From: Bacteroidales bacterium | GTDB taxonomy: Bacteria; Bacteroidota; Bacteroidia; Bacteroidales; WCHB1-69 | NCBI GenBank assembly: GCA_017438945.1 | Contig: JAFRUI010000001.1 | Location: forward strand, 1-39,347 | Length of the DNA stretch: 39,347 bases | Reading direction: 5' to 3' | Part shown: one piece after another, positions 6,591-14,763 of the stretch | Layout of the letters: every line of letters starts with the position of its first letter | How positions within the stretch are numbered: the stretch's first letter is position 1 | Program-made: the position numbers and the translations under genes | Notes under the pieces: generated by a model | What the model saw: only the letters and a program-made list of their open reading frames with translations | The model's database searches: none | Told to the model about the DNA's origin: nothing

Positions 6591-8888
6591 ATGAAAAACA
6601 TACTTTTGTCAGCAATTTTGCTGGCAGGGGTTCTCTGTGTGTGTGCACAGGAACGCCGTCAAAAACAAAAAGAAACCGACACCCATATTTTCGGCCATGT
6701 GGTAAACAAAACCACAGGCGAACACCTTCCGTACATCAGCATTGTGGTGAAGGGCACAACGGTATCCACAGTCACCGATGCCAGCGGCCACTACCTCATC
6801 AACAGCCCACCCACAGGCCAGCAGACCTTGGTGGCCCATCTGGTTGGCTACATCCCGCAGGAGAAGCAGGTGGAGGTGAACGAGGGAAAGAGCATCGAGC
6901 TCAATTTCGAGTTGGAGGATGACGCCATCCTGCTGAACGACGTAGTCATCTCAGCCAACAAAAACGAGACCAGTCGCAGGGAGGCACCTGTGATGGTGGC
7001 CGTGATTTCCCCGAAGATTTTCCAAAACACGAACTCTGTATGTCTAGCGGAGGGGCTTAGCTTTCTTCCGGGCCTTCGGTTGGAGAGCAATTGTCAAAAC
7101 TGCGGCTTCCAACAGGTGCGCATCAACGGCTTGGAAGGTGCCTATTCGCAGATCCTCATCGATGGGCGATCCGTGAGCAGCGCACTTTCTCAGGTTTATG
7201 GAATTGAGCAGATTCCCGCTAATATGATTGAAAAGGTGGAAGTGATACGCGGGGGCGGTTCCGCCATCTTCGGCTCCAATGCGGTGGCCGGCACCATCAA
7301 CATTCTCACGAAAGAACCAAAGGTGAACAGTGCCTCCGTGGGAACAAACCTTACGTTTACGGGCATGAAAAAGATTGACGCCAACACGGTGCTGAATGCC
7401 TCGATAGTGTCCAGGAACAACCGGTCGGGCATCACCCTCTTCGCTTCTGCCCGTCAGCGGACCCCCTACGACCACGACGGGGACGGTTTCACGGAAATCG
7501 GGAAGCTGAACACCAAAAACTTGGGCTTTCGCGGATTTGTCAAGCTTGGCACCCACTCGAAGCTCTCCGTAGAATACCACACGCTCAACGAGTTCCGGCG
7601 AGGCGGCAACCATCTGTCAAAACCCGCCCATGAAGCCGATATCACGGAGCAGACCGAGCACAGCATCCATTGCGGCGGGCTGAAATACGATTTCTACAGC
7701 AAAGACGCCCGTCACTGGCTACAGGTGTACACCTCTTTGCAGTCCATCTTCCGGAACAGTTACTATGGTGCAGGGCGAGACCCTAACGCCTACGGAAACA
7801 CCAAGGATCTGTCTGCGGTGGCCGGAACGCAATATGTCTTCAACATGAAGAAATTCCTTTTCATGCCCGCCACCTTGACCTCCGGAATAGAATACAATCA
7901 CAACAGTCTATACGATGTTTCATTAGGCTATAACAGGATAATAGACCAGAAGGTGAACATCTATAGCGCATTCCTACAAAACGAATGGAAAAACAGGAAA
8001 CTGTCATTGCTGGTCGGAGTCCGACTTGACAAGCACAACATGATCAAAGCCCCTATTTTCAGTCCTCGCGCCAACATCCGTTATGCTCCCTTGGAATGGA
8101 TGACTCTTCGTGCCGGTTATGCCAAAGGTTTCCGTGCGCCGCAAGCTTTCGATGAGGACTTGCACATCACCGCCGTGGGTGGTGGCGGTTCGGTCATCCG
8201 TCTGGCTCCCGATCTGAAACCCGAACATTCCCACTCTGTAAACTTGTCCGTCGACTTCAACCGGCAGTGGACGAACTCCGCCGTAGATGTGCTGATAGAA
8301 GGGTTCTATACGATGCTGAAAGACGTTTTCGTGCTGGTGTCGGAAGGTACCGATGATGCCGGGAACCTCCTCATGATGCGACAAAACGGATCTGGTGCCA
8401 TGGTAGGTGGATTGAACGTGGAGGCGAAATACATCCCCATACGCAACCTCGAAATCCAGGCGGGCTTCACTTACCAGCAGAGCCGCTACCGCGAGCCCGA
8501 ACAATGGAGCGAATCCGTCCCTGCCCAAAAGAAAATGTTCCGCTCCCCCGACACCTACGGTTTTCTGATGATCTATTATTCCCCTGCCAAACGGCTTGAC
8601 CTTTCGGTCACCGGAACCTATACGGGCAAAATGATCCTTCAACATTTCGCCGGCTACATTGAGTCTGACCGCGAGGAGGTCTCAAAACCATTCTTCGATC
8701 TGAATGCCAAAGTGGCTTACGGAATCAAACTTAAGGACAACACCTTTCTCGAACTCTGCATAGGAATCAAAAACATTTTCAACAGTTATCAAAAAGATTT
8801 CGACAAGGGCGAGCTTCGCGATTCGGGATACATCTACGGCCCCACCTTACCGCGAAGTGTCTTTGCAGGAGTGAAATTTTCCATCTGA
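6591..8888 (+). CDS. TonB-dependent outer-membrane receptor, probable metal or metal-complex uptake
   Basis: The 765-residue protein has a signal peptide (MKNILLSAILLAGVLCVCAQ), a CarboxypepD_reg-like domain (HIFGHVVNKTTGEHLPYISI, about residues 30-115), a plug domain containing the NCQNCGF Cys pair and VRINGLEGAYSQILIDGR, then VIRGGGSAIFGSNAVAGTIN, and a long C-terminal barrel. This plug version (NCQNCGFxQVRxNGLEG) recurs in Bacteroidota receptors. The His-rich protein immediately upstream suggests metal or metallophore uptake, which is inference. The frame is open back to an ATG at 6450, but that extension overlaps the His-rich gene and lacks signal-peptide character, so the ATG at 6591 is used. 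A strong terminator follows. Confidence 0.88.
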   Translation: MKNILLSAILLAGVLCVCAQERRQKQKETDTHIFGHVVNKTTGEHLPYISIVVKGTTVSTVTDASGHYLINSPPTGQQTLVAHLVGYIPQEKQVEVNEGKSIELNFELEDDAILLNDVVISANKNETSRREAPVMVAVISPKIFQNTNSVCLAEGLSFLPGLRLESNCQNCGFQQVRINGLEGAYSQILIDGRSVSSALSQVYGIEQIPANMIEKVEVIRGGGSAIFGSNAVAGTINILTKEPKVNSASVGTNLTFTGMKKIDANTVLNASIVSRNNRSGITLFASARQRTPYDHDGDGFTEIGKLNTKNLGFRGFVKLGTHSKLSVEYHTLNEFRRGGNHLSKPAHEADITEQTEHSIHCGGLKYDFYSKDARHWLQVYTSLQSIFRNSYYGAGRDPNAYGNTKDLSAVAGTQYVFNMKKFLFMPATLTSGIEYNHNSLYDVSLGYNRIIDQKVNIYSAFLQNEWKNRKLSLLVGVRLDKHNMIKAPIFSPRANIRYAPLEWMTLRAGYAKGFRAPQAFDEDLHITAVGGGGSVIRLAPDLKPEHSHSVNLSVDFNRQWTNSAVDVLIEGFYTMLKDVFVLVSEGTDDAGNLLMMRQNGSGAMVGGLNVEAKYIPIRNLEIQAGFTYQQSRYREPEQWSESVPAQKKMFRSPDTYGFLMIYYSPAKRLDLSVTGTYTGKMILQHFAGYIESDREEVSKPFFDLNAKVAYGIKLKDNTFLELCIGIKNIFNSYQKDFDKGELRDSGYIYGPTLPRSVFAGVKFSI

Positions 8889-8912
8889 TTCGAGACCATA
8901 ATCACCCTGAGC

Positions 8913-8945
8913 AGAGCCGCCTTCATTCTGGCGGCTCTTTCTTTA
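8913..8945 (+). terminator. Rho-independent terminator
   Basis: A 9-bp perfect stem (AGAGCCGCC with GGCGGCTCT), an 8-nt loop and a T-rich tail lie 25 nt after the TonB receptor stop codon. Confidence 0.9.
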
Positions 8946-8970
8946 TTATAGGGGATATTTGAAATTTGTA

Positions 8971-8978
8971 TATTTTTG
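8971..8978 (+). promoter_or_regulatory. Bacteroidota -7 promoter box for the aminopeptidase gene
   Basis: TATTTTTG matches TAnnTTTG. It implies a leader of about 105 nt before the ATG at 9091 and rules out the open frame extension to 8959. Confidence 0.6.
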
Positions 8979-9090
8979 CAGGTTTGAATTCCGGCCTGAC
9001 CATAAAGTCCTATATAAAACATTGTCAAGTAAAAAGCATCTGATTATAAACACTTTACATTTCAAAACAGTAAATCCAGCAACCCCTTTT

Positions 9091-11409
9091 ATGAAAAACC
9101 GCATGAACAAACGAATCCTTTTTGTTTTATTGACACTGACCACATTGGCCGGACACGCGCAGCAACGTACTGATTCCGTGCATGTGGCGCATTACGACAT
9201 CAATTTGTCTGTAACTGACTTCACCAGCAAGGTTATTGATGGTTATACGGACATTTCCGTGGTAGCCAAAGTCGGCAACCTCACGCAGGTGCGTCTCGAC
9301 TTGATGGTCCTGACTGTGGACTCCGTGACCGTGAACCAAAATCCGGCCACTTTCATGCACTCCGGAGAGAATCTGCGGGTGAATGTCCCATCCCTGCAGA
9401 TCGGTGACACGGCGTTAGTGCGGGTTTACTATCACGGTTCGCCTGCGCACGACGGCTATTTCGGCGGATTCTACTTCAACGGTGGATATGCCTACAACGT
9501 GGGGGTTGCCCTGAGCGACATCCCGCACTCTTACGGTCGCTGTTGGTATCCCTGTTTGGACGAGTTCACCGACAAGTCCTCCTACTCCTTCCACATCCGC
9601 ACGCTGGGCAACCACAGGGCTGTCTGCAACGGCCTGCTGACCGACTCACTCAACATGTCCGACGGCACAAGGCTTTGGACGTGGCAACTTGACGAGGTGA
9701 TTCCCGCATACTTGGTCTCCATGGCGGTGGGCAATTATCTTTGCTACGCTGACACGTTCCAAGGGATAGAGGCGACCATTCCCATCAACATCTACGCATC
9801 TCCTCAAGTTTATCCCAATATCGGAGCGTCTTTCGTGCATTTGAAAGACATTCTTCGCAACTACGAGAAATATTTCGGGCCCTATCGTTGGCCGCGAGTG
9901 GGTTACGTGTGCGTGGGCATGACCGGCGGGGCCATGGAGCACGCCACCAACATTGCTCTGCCCAATGCGGCGGTTAACGGAACGCTCGCATACGAGCACA
10001 CCATCATGCACGAGCTCTTCCATCATTGGTTCGGCGACCTGATTACCTGCGAACATCCTGAAGAGATGTGGATAAACGAGGGGTTTGCCGACTACTCGGA
10101 AGCGCTGGTCGAAGAGTGGCTCTACAACACGGAGACCACCGACGCCTATGCGGAGCACATTCGGAACGAGCACATCACGACCTTACAAAACATTGCCAAG
10201 CAGGACGAAGGTCTATATGCCTTGGACAATGTTCCGCAAGACCAAACCTACGGGATGCACTCCTATCAGAAAGGCGGCCAGGTCATCCACACTTTGCGCT
10301 ATTACATGGGCGATTCGTTGTTTTTCAGCAGTCTGAGCCAACTTCTGAATCATTTCGCGTACCAAAACGTCAATTCCGAGGAGTTTTTCAGTTATCTGTC
10401 ACAAGTTTCGGGCATGAATCTGATGAACTTCTACGAAGACTGGATCCACCAGCCGGGATTTTTGGATTTTGATGTGGAGAAACTTCAGAGTCATGGTTGC
10501 GGAATCTACACGGTTTTGATTCGTCAAAAGGGCTACGGGACAGAACATTCTGGCAATCAAGTTCCAGTGGATGTAACATTCGTTTCCCAAGACATGGAAT
10601 TTTACACGCATGAAAAGCAGATGATCACAGGAGATTCCACCGAGTTGTTGCTTTTTGCTCCATTCCAGCCTGCATTTGTCATCTTAGACCGAAATGGAAA
10701 GTTGTCGGATGCCACCATTGATGTGACGAAAAAAGTGACCACCACCGGAAATATTTCCTTTGCGGATGCTTCCTGCAGCGCGCAAATCAACCAGCTTTCA
10801 GACACCGTTTTGATCCACGTGGAGCATCACTACGTAGCTCCTGACGCTCCCAACCCGCTGCCGGAAGGGTACTATCATTATTCCGGAACACACTATTGGA
10901 CTGTCAATTACGCTGGGGCCGCACCCGATGGAAATTGGAAATTCCGGCTCGTACGGGCAAACGGCCAGCCAGATGCCGATCTGTTTGCGAACGATAACAC
11001 TTTCGACAATCTGAAACTAATGTACCGTCCTGACGGGCATTCGGCCTGGAGTCCCATTGCCTACACCCGCACTGGAAGTCCCTACAATTCCACCATCATC
11101 ACAACAGACATGTTGCCAGGACAATACTGTTTTGCCATGGCGGAAAAAGAGGTGTCTGTAAATGCCCTTGACGCTACGTCGTTCAAGTTGTTCCCCAATC
11201 CTGCAAACAGCACCATCACATTATGTTCAGATGTGACAAAGGCTGACAAAGCGGTCATTTTCGACTCTCTCGGGCACAAAATCAAGACGGTGAAGATTCA
11301 TTCAAACGTCCAAGCTATTGACATAAACAATTTATCTACAGGAAATTACTTAATCGTACTGTATCATAAAGGAAAATCGGTGTCACGCAAGATGTTCGTG
11401 AAAGCGTAA
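9091..11409 (+). CDS. Secreted M1-family metallo-aminopeptidase with T9SS sorting domain
   Basis: The 772-residue protein has a signal peptide (MNKRILFVLLTLTTLAGHAQ) and an M1 peptidase core. The substrate-binding motif is GGAMEHATNIALP, with His where classical GxMEN has Asn. The zinc site is H307-E-L-F-H311 followed by E330 in WINEGFADY, the HExxH-x18-E arrangement. After the peptidase core there is a beta-rich region of about 200 residues, then a type A sorting domain from about residue 700 (LFPNPANSTITL) to KMFVKA. It should release N-terminal residues from peptides outside the cell or on its surface, feeding on external protein. ATG 9091 is chosen; ATG 9103 is also possible. It is a single-gene unit followed by a tRNA gene. 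Confidence 0.92.
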   Translation: MKNRMNKRILFVLLTLTTLAGHAQQRTDSVHVAHYDINLSVTDFTSKVIDGYTDISVVAKVGNLTQVRLDLMVLTVDSVTVNQNPATFMHSGENLRVNVPSLQIGDTALVRVYYHGSPAHDGYFGGFYFNGGYAYNVGVALSDIPHSYGRCWYPCLDEFTDKSSYSFHIRTLGNHRAVCNGLLTDSLNMSDGTRLWTWQLDEVIPAYLVSMAVGNYLCYADTFQGIEATIPINIYASPQVYPNIGASFVHLKDILRNYEKYFGPYRWPRVGYVCVGMTGGAMEHATNIALPNAAVNGTLAYEHTIMHELFHHWFGDLITCEHPEEMWINEGFADYSEALVEEWLYNTETTDAYAEHIRNEHITTLQNIAKQDEGLYALDNVPQDQTYGMHSYQKGGQVIHTLRYYMGDSLFFSSLSQLLNHFAYQNVNSEEFFSYLSQVSGMNLMNFYEDWIHQPGFLDFDVEKLQSHGCGIYTVLIRQKGYGTEHSGNQVPVDVTFVSQDMEFYTHEKQMITGDSTELLLFAPFQPAFVILDRNGKLSDATIDVTKKVTTTGNISFADASCSAQINQLSDTVLIHVEHHYVAPDAPNPLPEGYYHYSGTHYWTVNYAGAAPDGNWKFRLVRANGQPDADLFANDNTFDNLKLMYRPDGHSAWSPIAYTRTGSPYNSTIITTDMLPGQYCFAMAEKEVSVNALDATSFKLFPNPANSTITLCSDVTKADKAVIFDSLGHKIKTVKIHSNVQAIDINNLSTGNYLIVLYHKGKSVSRKMFVKA

Positions 11410-11427
11410 ACATTTTTTTCAAACCTG

Positions 11428-11457
11428 TTGCAGATATTCAAAAAAAGTGTATTTTTG
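11428..11457 (+). promoter_or_regulatory. Complete Bacteroidota promoter for the tRNA gene
   Basis: A TTG at 11428-11430 and TATTTTTG at 11450-11457 are separated by 19 bases, matching the -33/-7 pattern. The transcript would begin about 20 bases before the tRNA. Confidence 0.8.
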
Positions 11458-11483
11458 CCGCGTCTTTTTGAGACACCAAACAT

Positions 11484-11558
11484 GGCGGTTGTAGCTCAGT
11501 TGGTTAGAGTACCGGATTGTGGTTCCGTGGGTCGTCGGTTCGAATCCGACCTGCCGCC
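11484..11558 (+). tRNA. tRNA-His (anticodon GTG)
   Basis: The cloverleaf can be laid out by hand: acceptor GCGGTTG, D-arm GCTC...GAGT, anticodon loop TTGTGGT with anticodon GTG, and T-arm GTCGG-TTCGAAT-CCGAC. G at position -1 (11484) faces C73 (11558), the identity feature of histidine tRNA. CCA is not encoded. Two pairs are broken: U6-U67 in the acceptor stem and C27-U43 at the base of the anticodon stem; U5-G68 and G10-U25 are wobbles. It has its own promoter and a strong terminator, so it is probably expressed. Confidence 0.92.
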
Positions 11559-11562
11559 CGAG

Positions 11563-11589
11563 AAAAAGCAGCAGTTGCTGCTTTTTTTG
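11563..11589 (+). terminator. Rho-independent terminator of the tRNA gene
   Basis: AAAAAGCAGC pairs with GCTGCTTTTT across a 4-nt loop and is followed by more T, starting 5 nt after the tRNA. Confidence 0.9.
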
Positions 11590-11667
11590 TTTTCAGATAT
11601 CCGTAGAAATCCAAATTCTCAAAATAGTCAGCATCCTATTTATTAACACCCTAGAAATGACAATCAA

Positions 11668-14217
11668 ATGATCCATAAAAAGCTCCTCTTCTTACTTCTA
11701 GCGCTTATCACACTCACCATCAACAACTTACATTCGCAGCCGGAGATGCAGCGTCCCCAGCAGACCGCCCACACTACCGGTACCGTGATGGGCACCATCG
11801 TGGATGCCCACAATGTGCCACTCCAATATGCCTCCGTGAACGTGAAACGCGTGGCCGACTCGGTGACAGCGCAATACGGGCTCACCGACGAAGCCGGAAA
11901 GTTCCTCCTTGAAGGCATCCCGTTCGGGCAATATTTCGTGGAAATACAGTATGTGGGGTATCACAAATCGACTTCTCCCGCCTTCGAGATTTCCCCCAAC
12001 AACGCCGTCTATCGAATCCCGAAATACAAAATGACCGACAAGCTCACCGAATTGGGCGCGGTGGTGATCCGTGCACAGAAAGACGCACTGCAGACCAACC
12101 TTGACAAGACCGTTTATAACGTGGAGTCGAACATCAACGCGCAGGGAGCCTCTGCCGTGGAGGTGTTGGAGGAGATCCCCTCCGTGCAGGTTGATATCGA
12201 GGGCAACGTGAGTCTGCGCGGCAGCGAAAACGTGACCATTTTGGTGGACGGTCGCCCCACGAACCTCACCCTCGACCAGATTCCCGCCGACATGATTGAG
12301 AGTGTGGAGGTTATCACGAACCCGTCTGCGCGGCTCGAACCCGACGGCATGGCCGGCATCCTCAATGTGATTCTCAAGAAGAAGAAAGAGTCGGGGTTCA
12401 ACGCCATGTTGCAGGCCGGCGGCGCGATGGCGTTCGTCTATCACGACAAGCACATTCCCTTCATCAGCGGCTACAACGCCGGGTTCAGCTTCAACTACCG
12501 TTACGACAAAATCAACATTTTCTTCAACTACGGCTATCGCGGGCATGCGCACAAGAGCGGCGGCACACTCTGGCGCGACTCCTGGCACGATGCCGACAGC
12601 AGCCATCTTGAGCAGGACAACTTCGGCGAGCACCGCGGCGGCTTCCACAACGCCAATCTCTCCTTCGACTGGTTCATCAACAAATACAACACCCTCACTT
12701 TCGGCATCAGCGGAAATCTGGGTAACATGCGCAACAAAAGCGCACTCAACTCTTTGACATACAACTTTTTGGATGACATTTACGACACCACCTTCTATTA
12801 CGAACGTTTTGGACAAAGCCGACGCACGTTCAAGAGCATTGAGGCCAGCATCAACTACAAGAAGACCTTCCTGACGCCGGGGCGCGAGCTCACCGCCGAC
12901 CTTTTCTTCACGCAGCGCGGTGGCACGGCCATTGACAGCTTCAACCAACACTCGTTCCTCGACGTTCCCGACTATTTCCAGATGACCAACACCATCGAGA
13001 GGAACCGCAACGCCACCGCACAAGTCGATTTCGTCACACCCGTCGGTAATGGCGGACGCATCGAGACCGGCTACAAGTTCTCCTACCGCAAGGTGGGTCA
13101 GGACTACTCACTCTTCGACGGGCAGAACAGCGCGTCAGCCACAGAGGTTCTCAACCAGCGTAACGACTTCACCTACTACGAGTTCCTGAATGCTGCCTAC
13201 TTTATCTACTCCAACACCTTCTGGAAGAAGCTAAGTGTGCAGGCGGGATTGCGCGGCGAAATCGCCAACACCATCTCCGACCTCCGCAGCGCGGACACGG
13301 CCTACCACTTCAACTACTACAGTCTCTTCCCCACCCTGCACATCAAATACGACATCACGCCGAACCACACGCTGCAGTTAAGCTACTCCCGCCGCGTGTC
13401 GCGCCCGCGCATCCACCAGCTCAACCCGTTTATCAACTACTCCGACCGCGAGAACCTGTCGCAAGGCAACCCCTACCTGAAGCCCGAAATCGCCAACTCC
13501 ACAGAACTGGGCTACATGTTCAACAAAGACGCCACCACCGTTACGCTCACCGCATTCTACCGCCTGAGAACCAACATGATAACCCGCTACACGGAGATTC
13601 TGCAAGATCCGGAAACCGAACGTTTCTACACGATGACCTCCTATCAGAATCTCAACAAGGGACACAACTTCGGTATCGAAGGCTTCTTCAGCCAGCGGGT
13701 CAAGAAAGTGTGGAAGGTAAACGTTACCGGTAGCTTCTACCGCAACATCATCGAAAGCAACGACCTTTTGGACGAAAACCTCTCCCGCGACTGGGTGTGG
13801 ACGCTGGGACTCGACCAGACCTTCACTGTGGGCAAAGATTTCGACATCCAGCTCAATTTCCGTTATCGTTCCCGTACGCTGACGGCCGGCAGTATGGGCT
13901 GGGGCACCGGTGGTGTGGGACAGGGCCGACGCTCACCAAGCTATCGCGCCAGCCTCGGCATCAAGAAGGGATTCTTCGACAACAACCTGATAGTCAGCCT
14001 GAACATACGCAACCTGCTCTACTGGATTCCCGCCGTGCGCTGCACCGAAGTCGAGTCGTGGTCCGGCTTGAACGAACCTTCCGGTTACTACTCCTACAGT
14101 ATCCGCGAGAACGACGGCAGCCGCATCTCCATCAACCTGACCTACAAGTTCAACAACTACAACAGCCGCAAGCAACGCATAAGTGAAGACGAGTACGGAG
14201 AGGGTGAAGGCGAATAA
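11668..14217 (+). CDS. TonB-dependent receptor / outer-membrane barrel (OMP_b-brl_3 type)
   Basis: The 849-residue protein has a signal peptide (MIHKKLLFLLLALITLTINN, ending LHSQ), a CarboxypepD_reg-like domain (GTVMGTIVDAHNVPLQYASV, about residues 38-120), a plug domain (VEVLEEIPSVQVDIEGNVSL, then ILVDGRP and VEVITNPSARLEPDGMAGI) and a large barrel. The conserved NPSARLEPDGMAGILNVILKK block and the barrel type fit the OMP_b-brl_3 receptors of Bacteroidota, whose substrates are mostly unknown. The C-terminus is acidic (SEDEYGEGEGE) and does not end in an aromatic residue, which is unusual for a barrel. No recognisable -7 box was found between the tRNA terminator and the ATG. The next gene starts 29 nt later. 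Confidence 0.88.
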   Translation: MIHKKLLFLLLALITLTINNLHSQPEMQRPQQTAHTTGTVMGTIVDAHNVPLQYASVNVKRVADSVTAQYGLTDEAGKFLLEGIPFGQYFVEIQYVGYHKSTSPAFEISPNNAVYRIPKYKMTDKLTELGAVVIRAQKDALQTNLDKTVYNVESNINAQGASAVEVLEEIPSVQVDIEGNVSLRGSENVTILVDGRPTNLTLDQIPADMIESVEVITNPSARLEPDGMAGILNVILKKKKESGFNAMLQAGGAMAFVYHDKHIPFISGYNAGFSFNYRYDKINIFFNYGYRGHAHKSGGTLWRDSWHDADSSHLEQDNFGEHRGGFHNANLSFDWFINKYNTLTFGISGNLGNMRNKSALNSLTYNFLDDIYDTTFYYERFGQSRRTFKSIEASINYKKTFLTPGRELTADLFFTQRGGTAIDSFNQHSFLDVPDYFQMTNTIERNRNATAQVDFVTPVGNGGRIETGYKFSYRKVGQDYSLFDGQNSASATEVLNQRNDFTYYEFLNAAYFIYSNTFWKKLSVQAGLRGEIANTISDLRSADTAYHFNYYSLFPTLHIKYDITPNHTLQLSYSRRVSRPRIHQLNPFINYSDRENLSQGNPYLKPEIANSTELGYMFNKDATTVTLTAFYRLRTNMITRYTEILQDPETERFYTMTSYQNLNKGHNFGIEGFFSQRVKKVWKVNVTGSFYRNIIESNDLLDENLSRDWVWTLGLDQTFTVGKDFDIQLNFRYRSRTLTAGSMGWGTGGVGQGRRSPSYRASLGIKKGFFDNNLIVSLNIRNLLYWIPAVRCTEVESWSGLNEPSGYYSYSIRENDGSRISINLTYKFNNYNSRKQRISEDEYGEGEGE

Positions 14218-14246
14218 GATGATTTCGACATTATAATTCAACAATT

Positions 14247-14741
14247 ATGAACAACAGATATCCTTTGACAATTTTTCACGATAACAGACCGGTGGTCGTA
14301 CGTGATGAGGCGGAATGGACACGTTTCTCGCAGGATTTCCGCATCATACATGCTGCCGGCGGCATCGTTTCCAATGAAAAGGACGATGTTTTGATGATTT
14401 TCCGGTATGGATGCTGGGATTTCCCCAAAGGTAAAGTCGAAGAGGGCGAAGACTGTGAAACGGCGGCTCTGAGAGAGGTGGAGGAGGAAACGGGATTGCA
14501 AGACATCGCCCTGCAAGAGCCTCTCCCGAACACGTATCACACTTACATTCTGCACGACACCCCCATCTTGAAAATCACCCACTGGTACGCCATGCAGGCT
14601 CCGATGCAGTCGCTTGTCCCGCAAACCGAGGAGGACATCAGCCAAGCCGTCTGGGTGCCGCGAGAGGAGGTGGCGGAAAGGCTGCATGACTCGTATTTAT
14701 CGCTGCGGGAGCTGTGGGGACAGTTAGCAGTTAGTAGTTAG
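14247..14741 (+). CDS. NUDIX hydrolase
   Basis: The 164-residue cytoplasmic protein carries a complete Nudix box at residues 62-84: GKVEEGEDCETAAL followed by REVEEETGL, with the metal-binding REVEEE core intact. NUDIX enzymes hydrolyse nucleoside diphosphates linked to another moiety; the sequence does not reveal the substrate. The N-terminal 60 residues include DNRPVVVRDEAEW, and the sheet preceding the box contains AAGGIVSN and VLMIFRYGCWDFPKG. The last five residues, LAVSS, and the stop codon are encoded by a tandem-repeat tract identical over 25 nt to the one at the end of uvrA. The natural C-terminus was probably near RELWGQL. It lies just before an exported hydrolase gene, 22 nt apart. 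Confidence 0.9.
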   Translation: MNNRYPLTIFHDNRPVVVRDEAEWTRFSQDFRIIHAAGGIVSNEKDDVLMIFRYGCWDFPKGKVEEGEDCETAALREVEEETGLQDIALQEPLPNTYHTYILHDTPILKITHWYAMQAPMQSLVPQTEEDISQAVWVPREEVAERLHDSYLSLRELWGQLAVSS

Positions 14742-14763
14742 TAGTTAGTAGTTAGTAGTTGTT
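14722..14763 (+). repeat. TTAGTAG heptamer tandem repeat over the NUDIX gene end
   Basis: Four to five copies of the 7-nt unit TTAGTAG start inside the NUDIX coding sequence, include its TAG stop and continue to the next start codon. The first 25 nt are identical to the reverse complement of 35779-35803. Confidence 0.9.

Noticed and set aside
11728-13023. 431-codon minus-strand ORF opposite the TonB receptor at 11668
   Set aside because: Antisense shadow of a clear receptor; no signal peptide or motif and repetitive Val/His composition.
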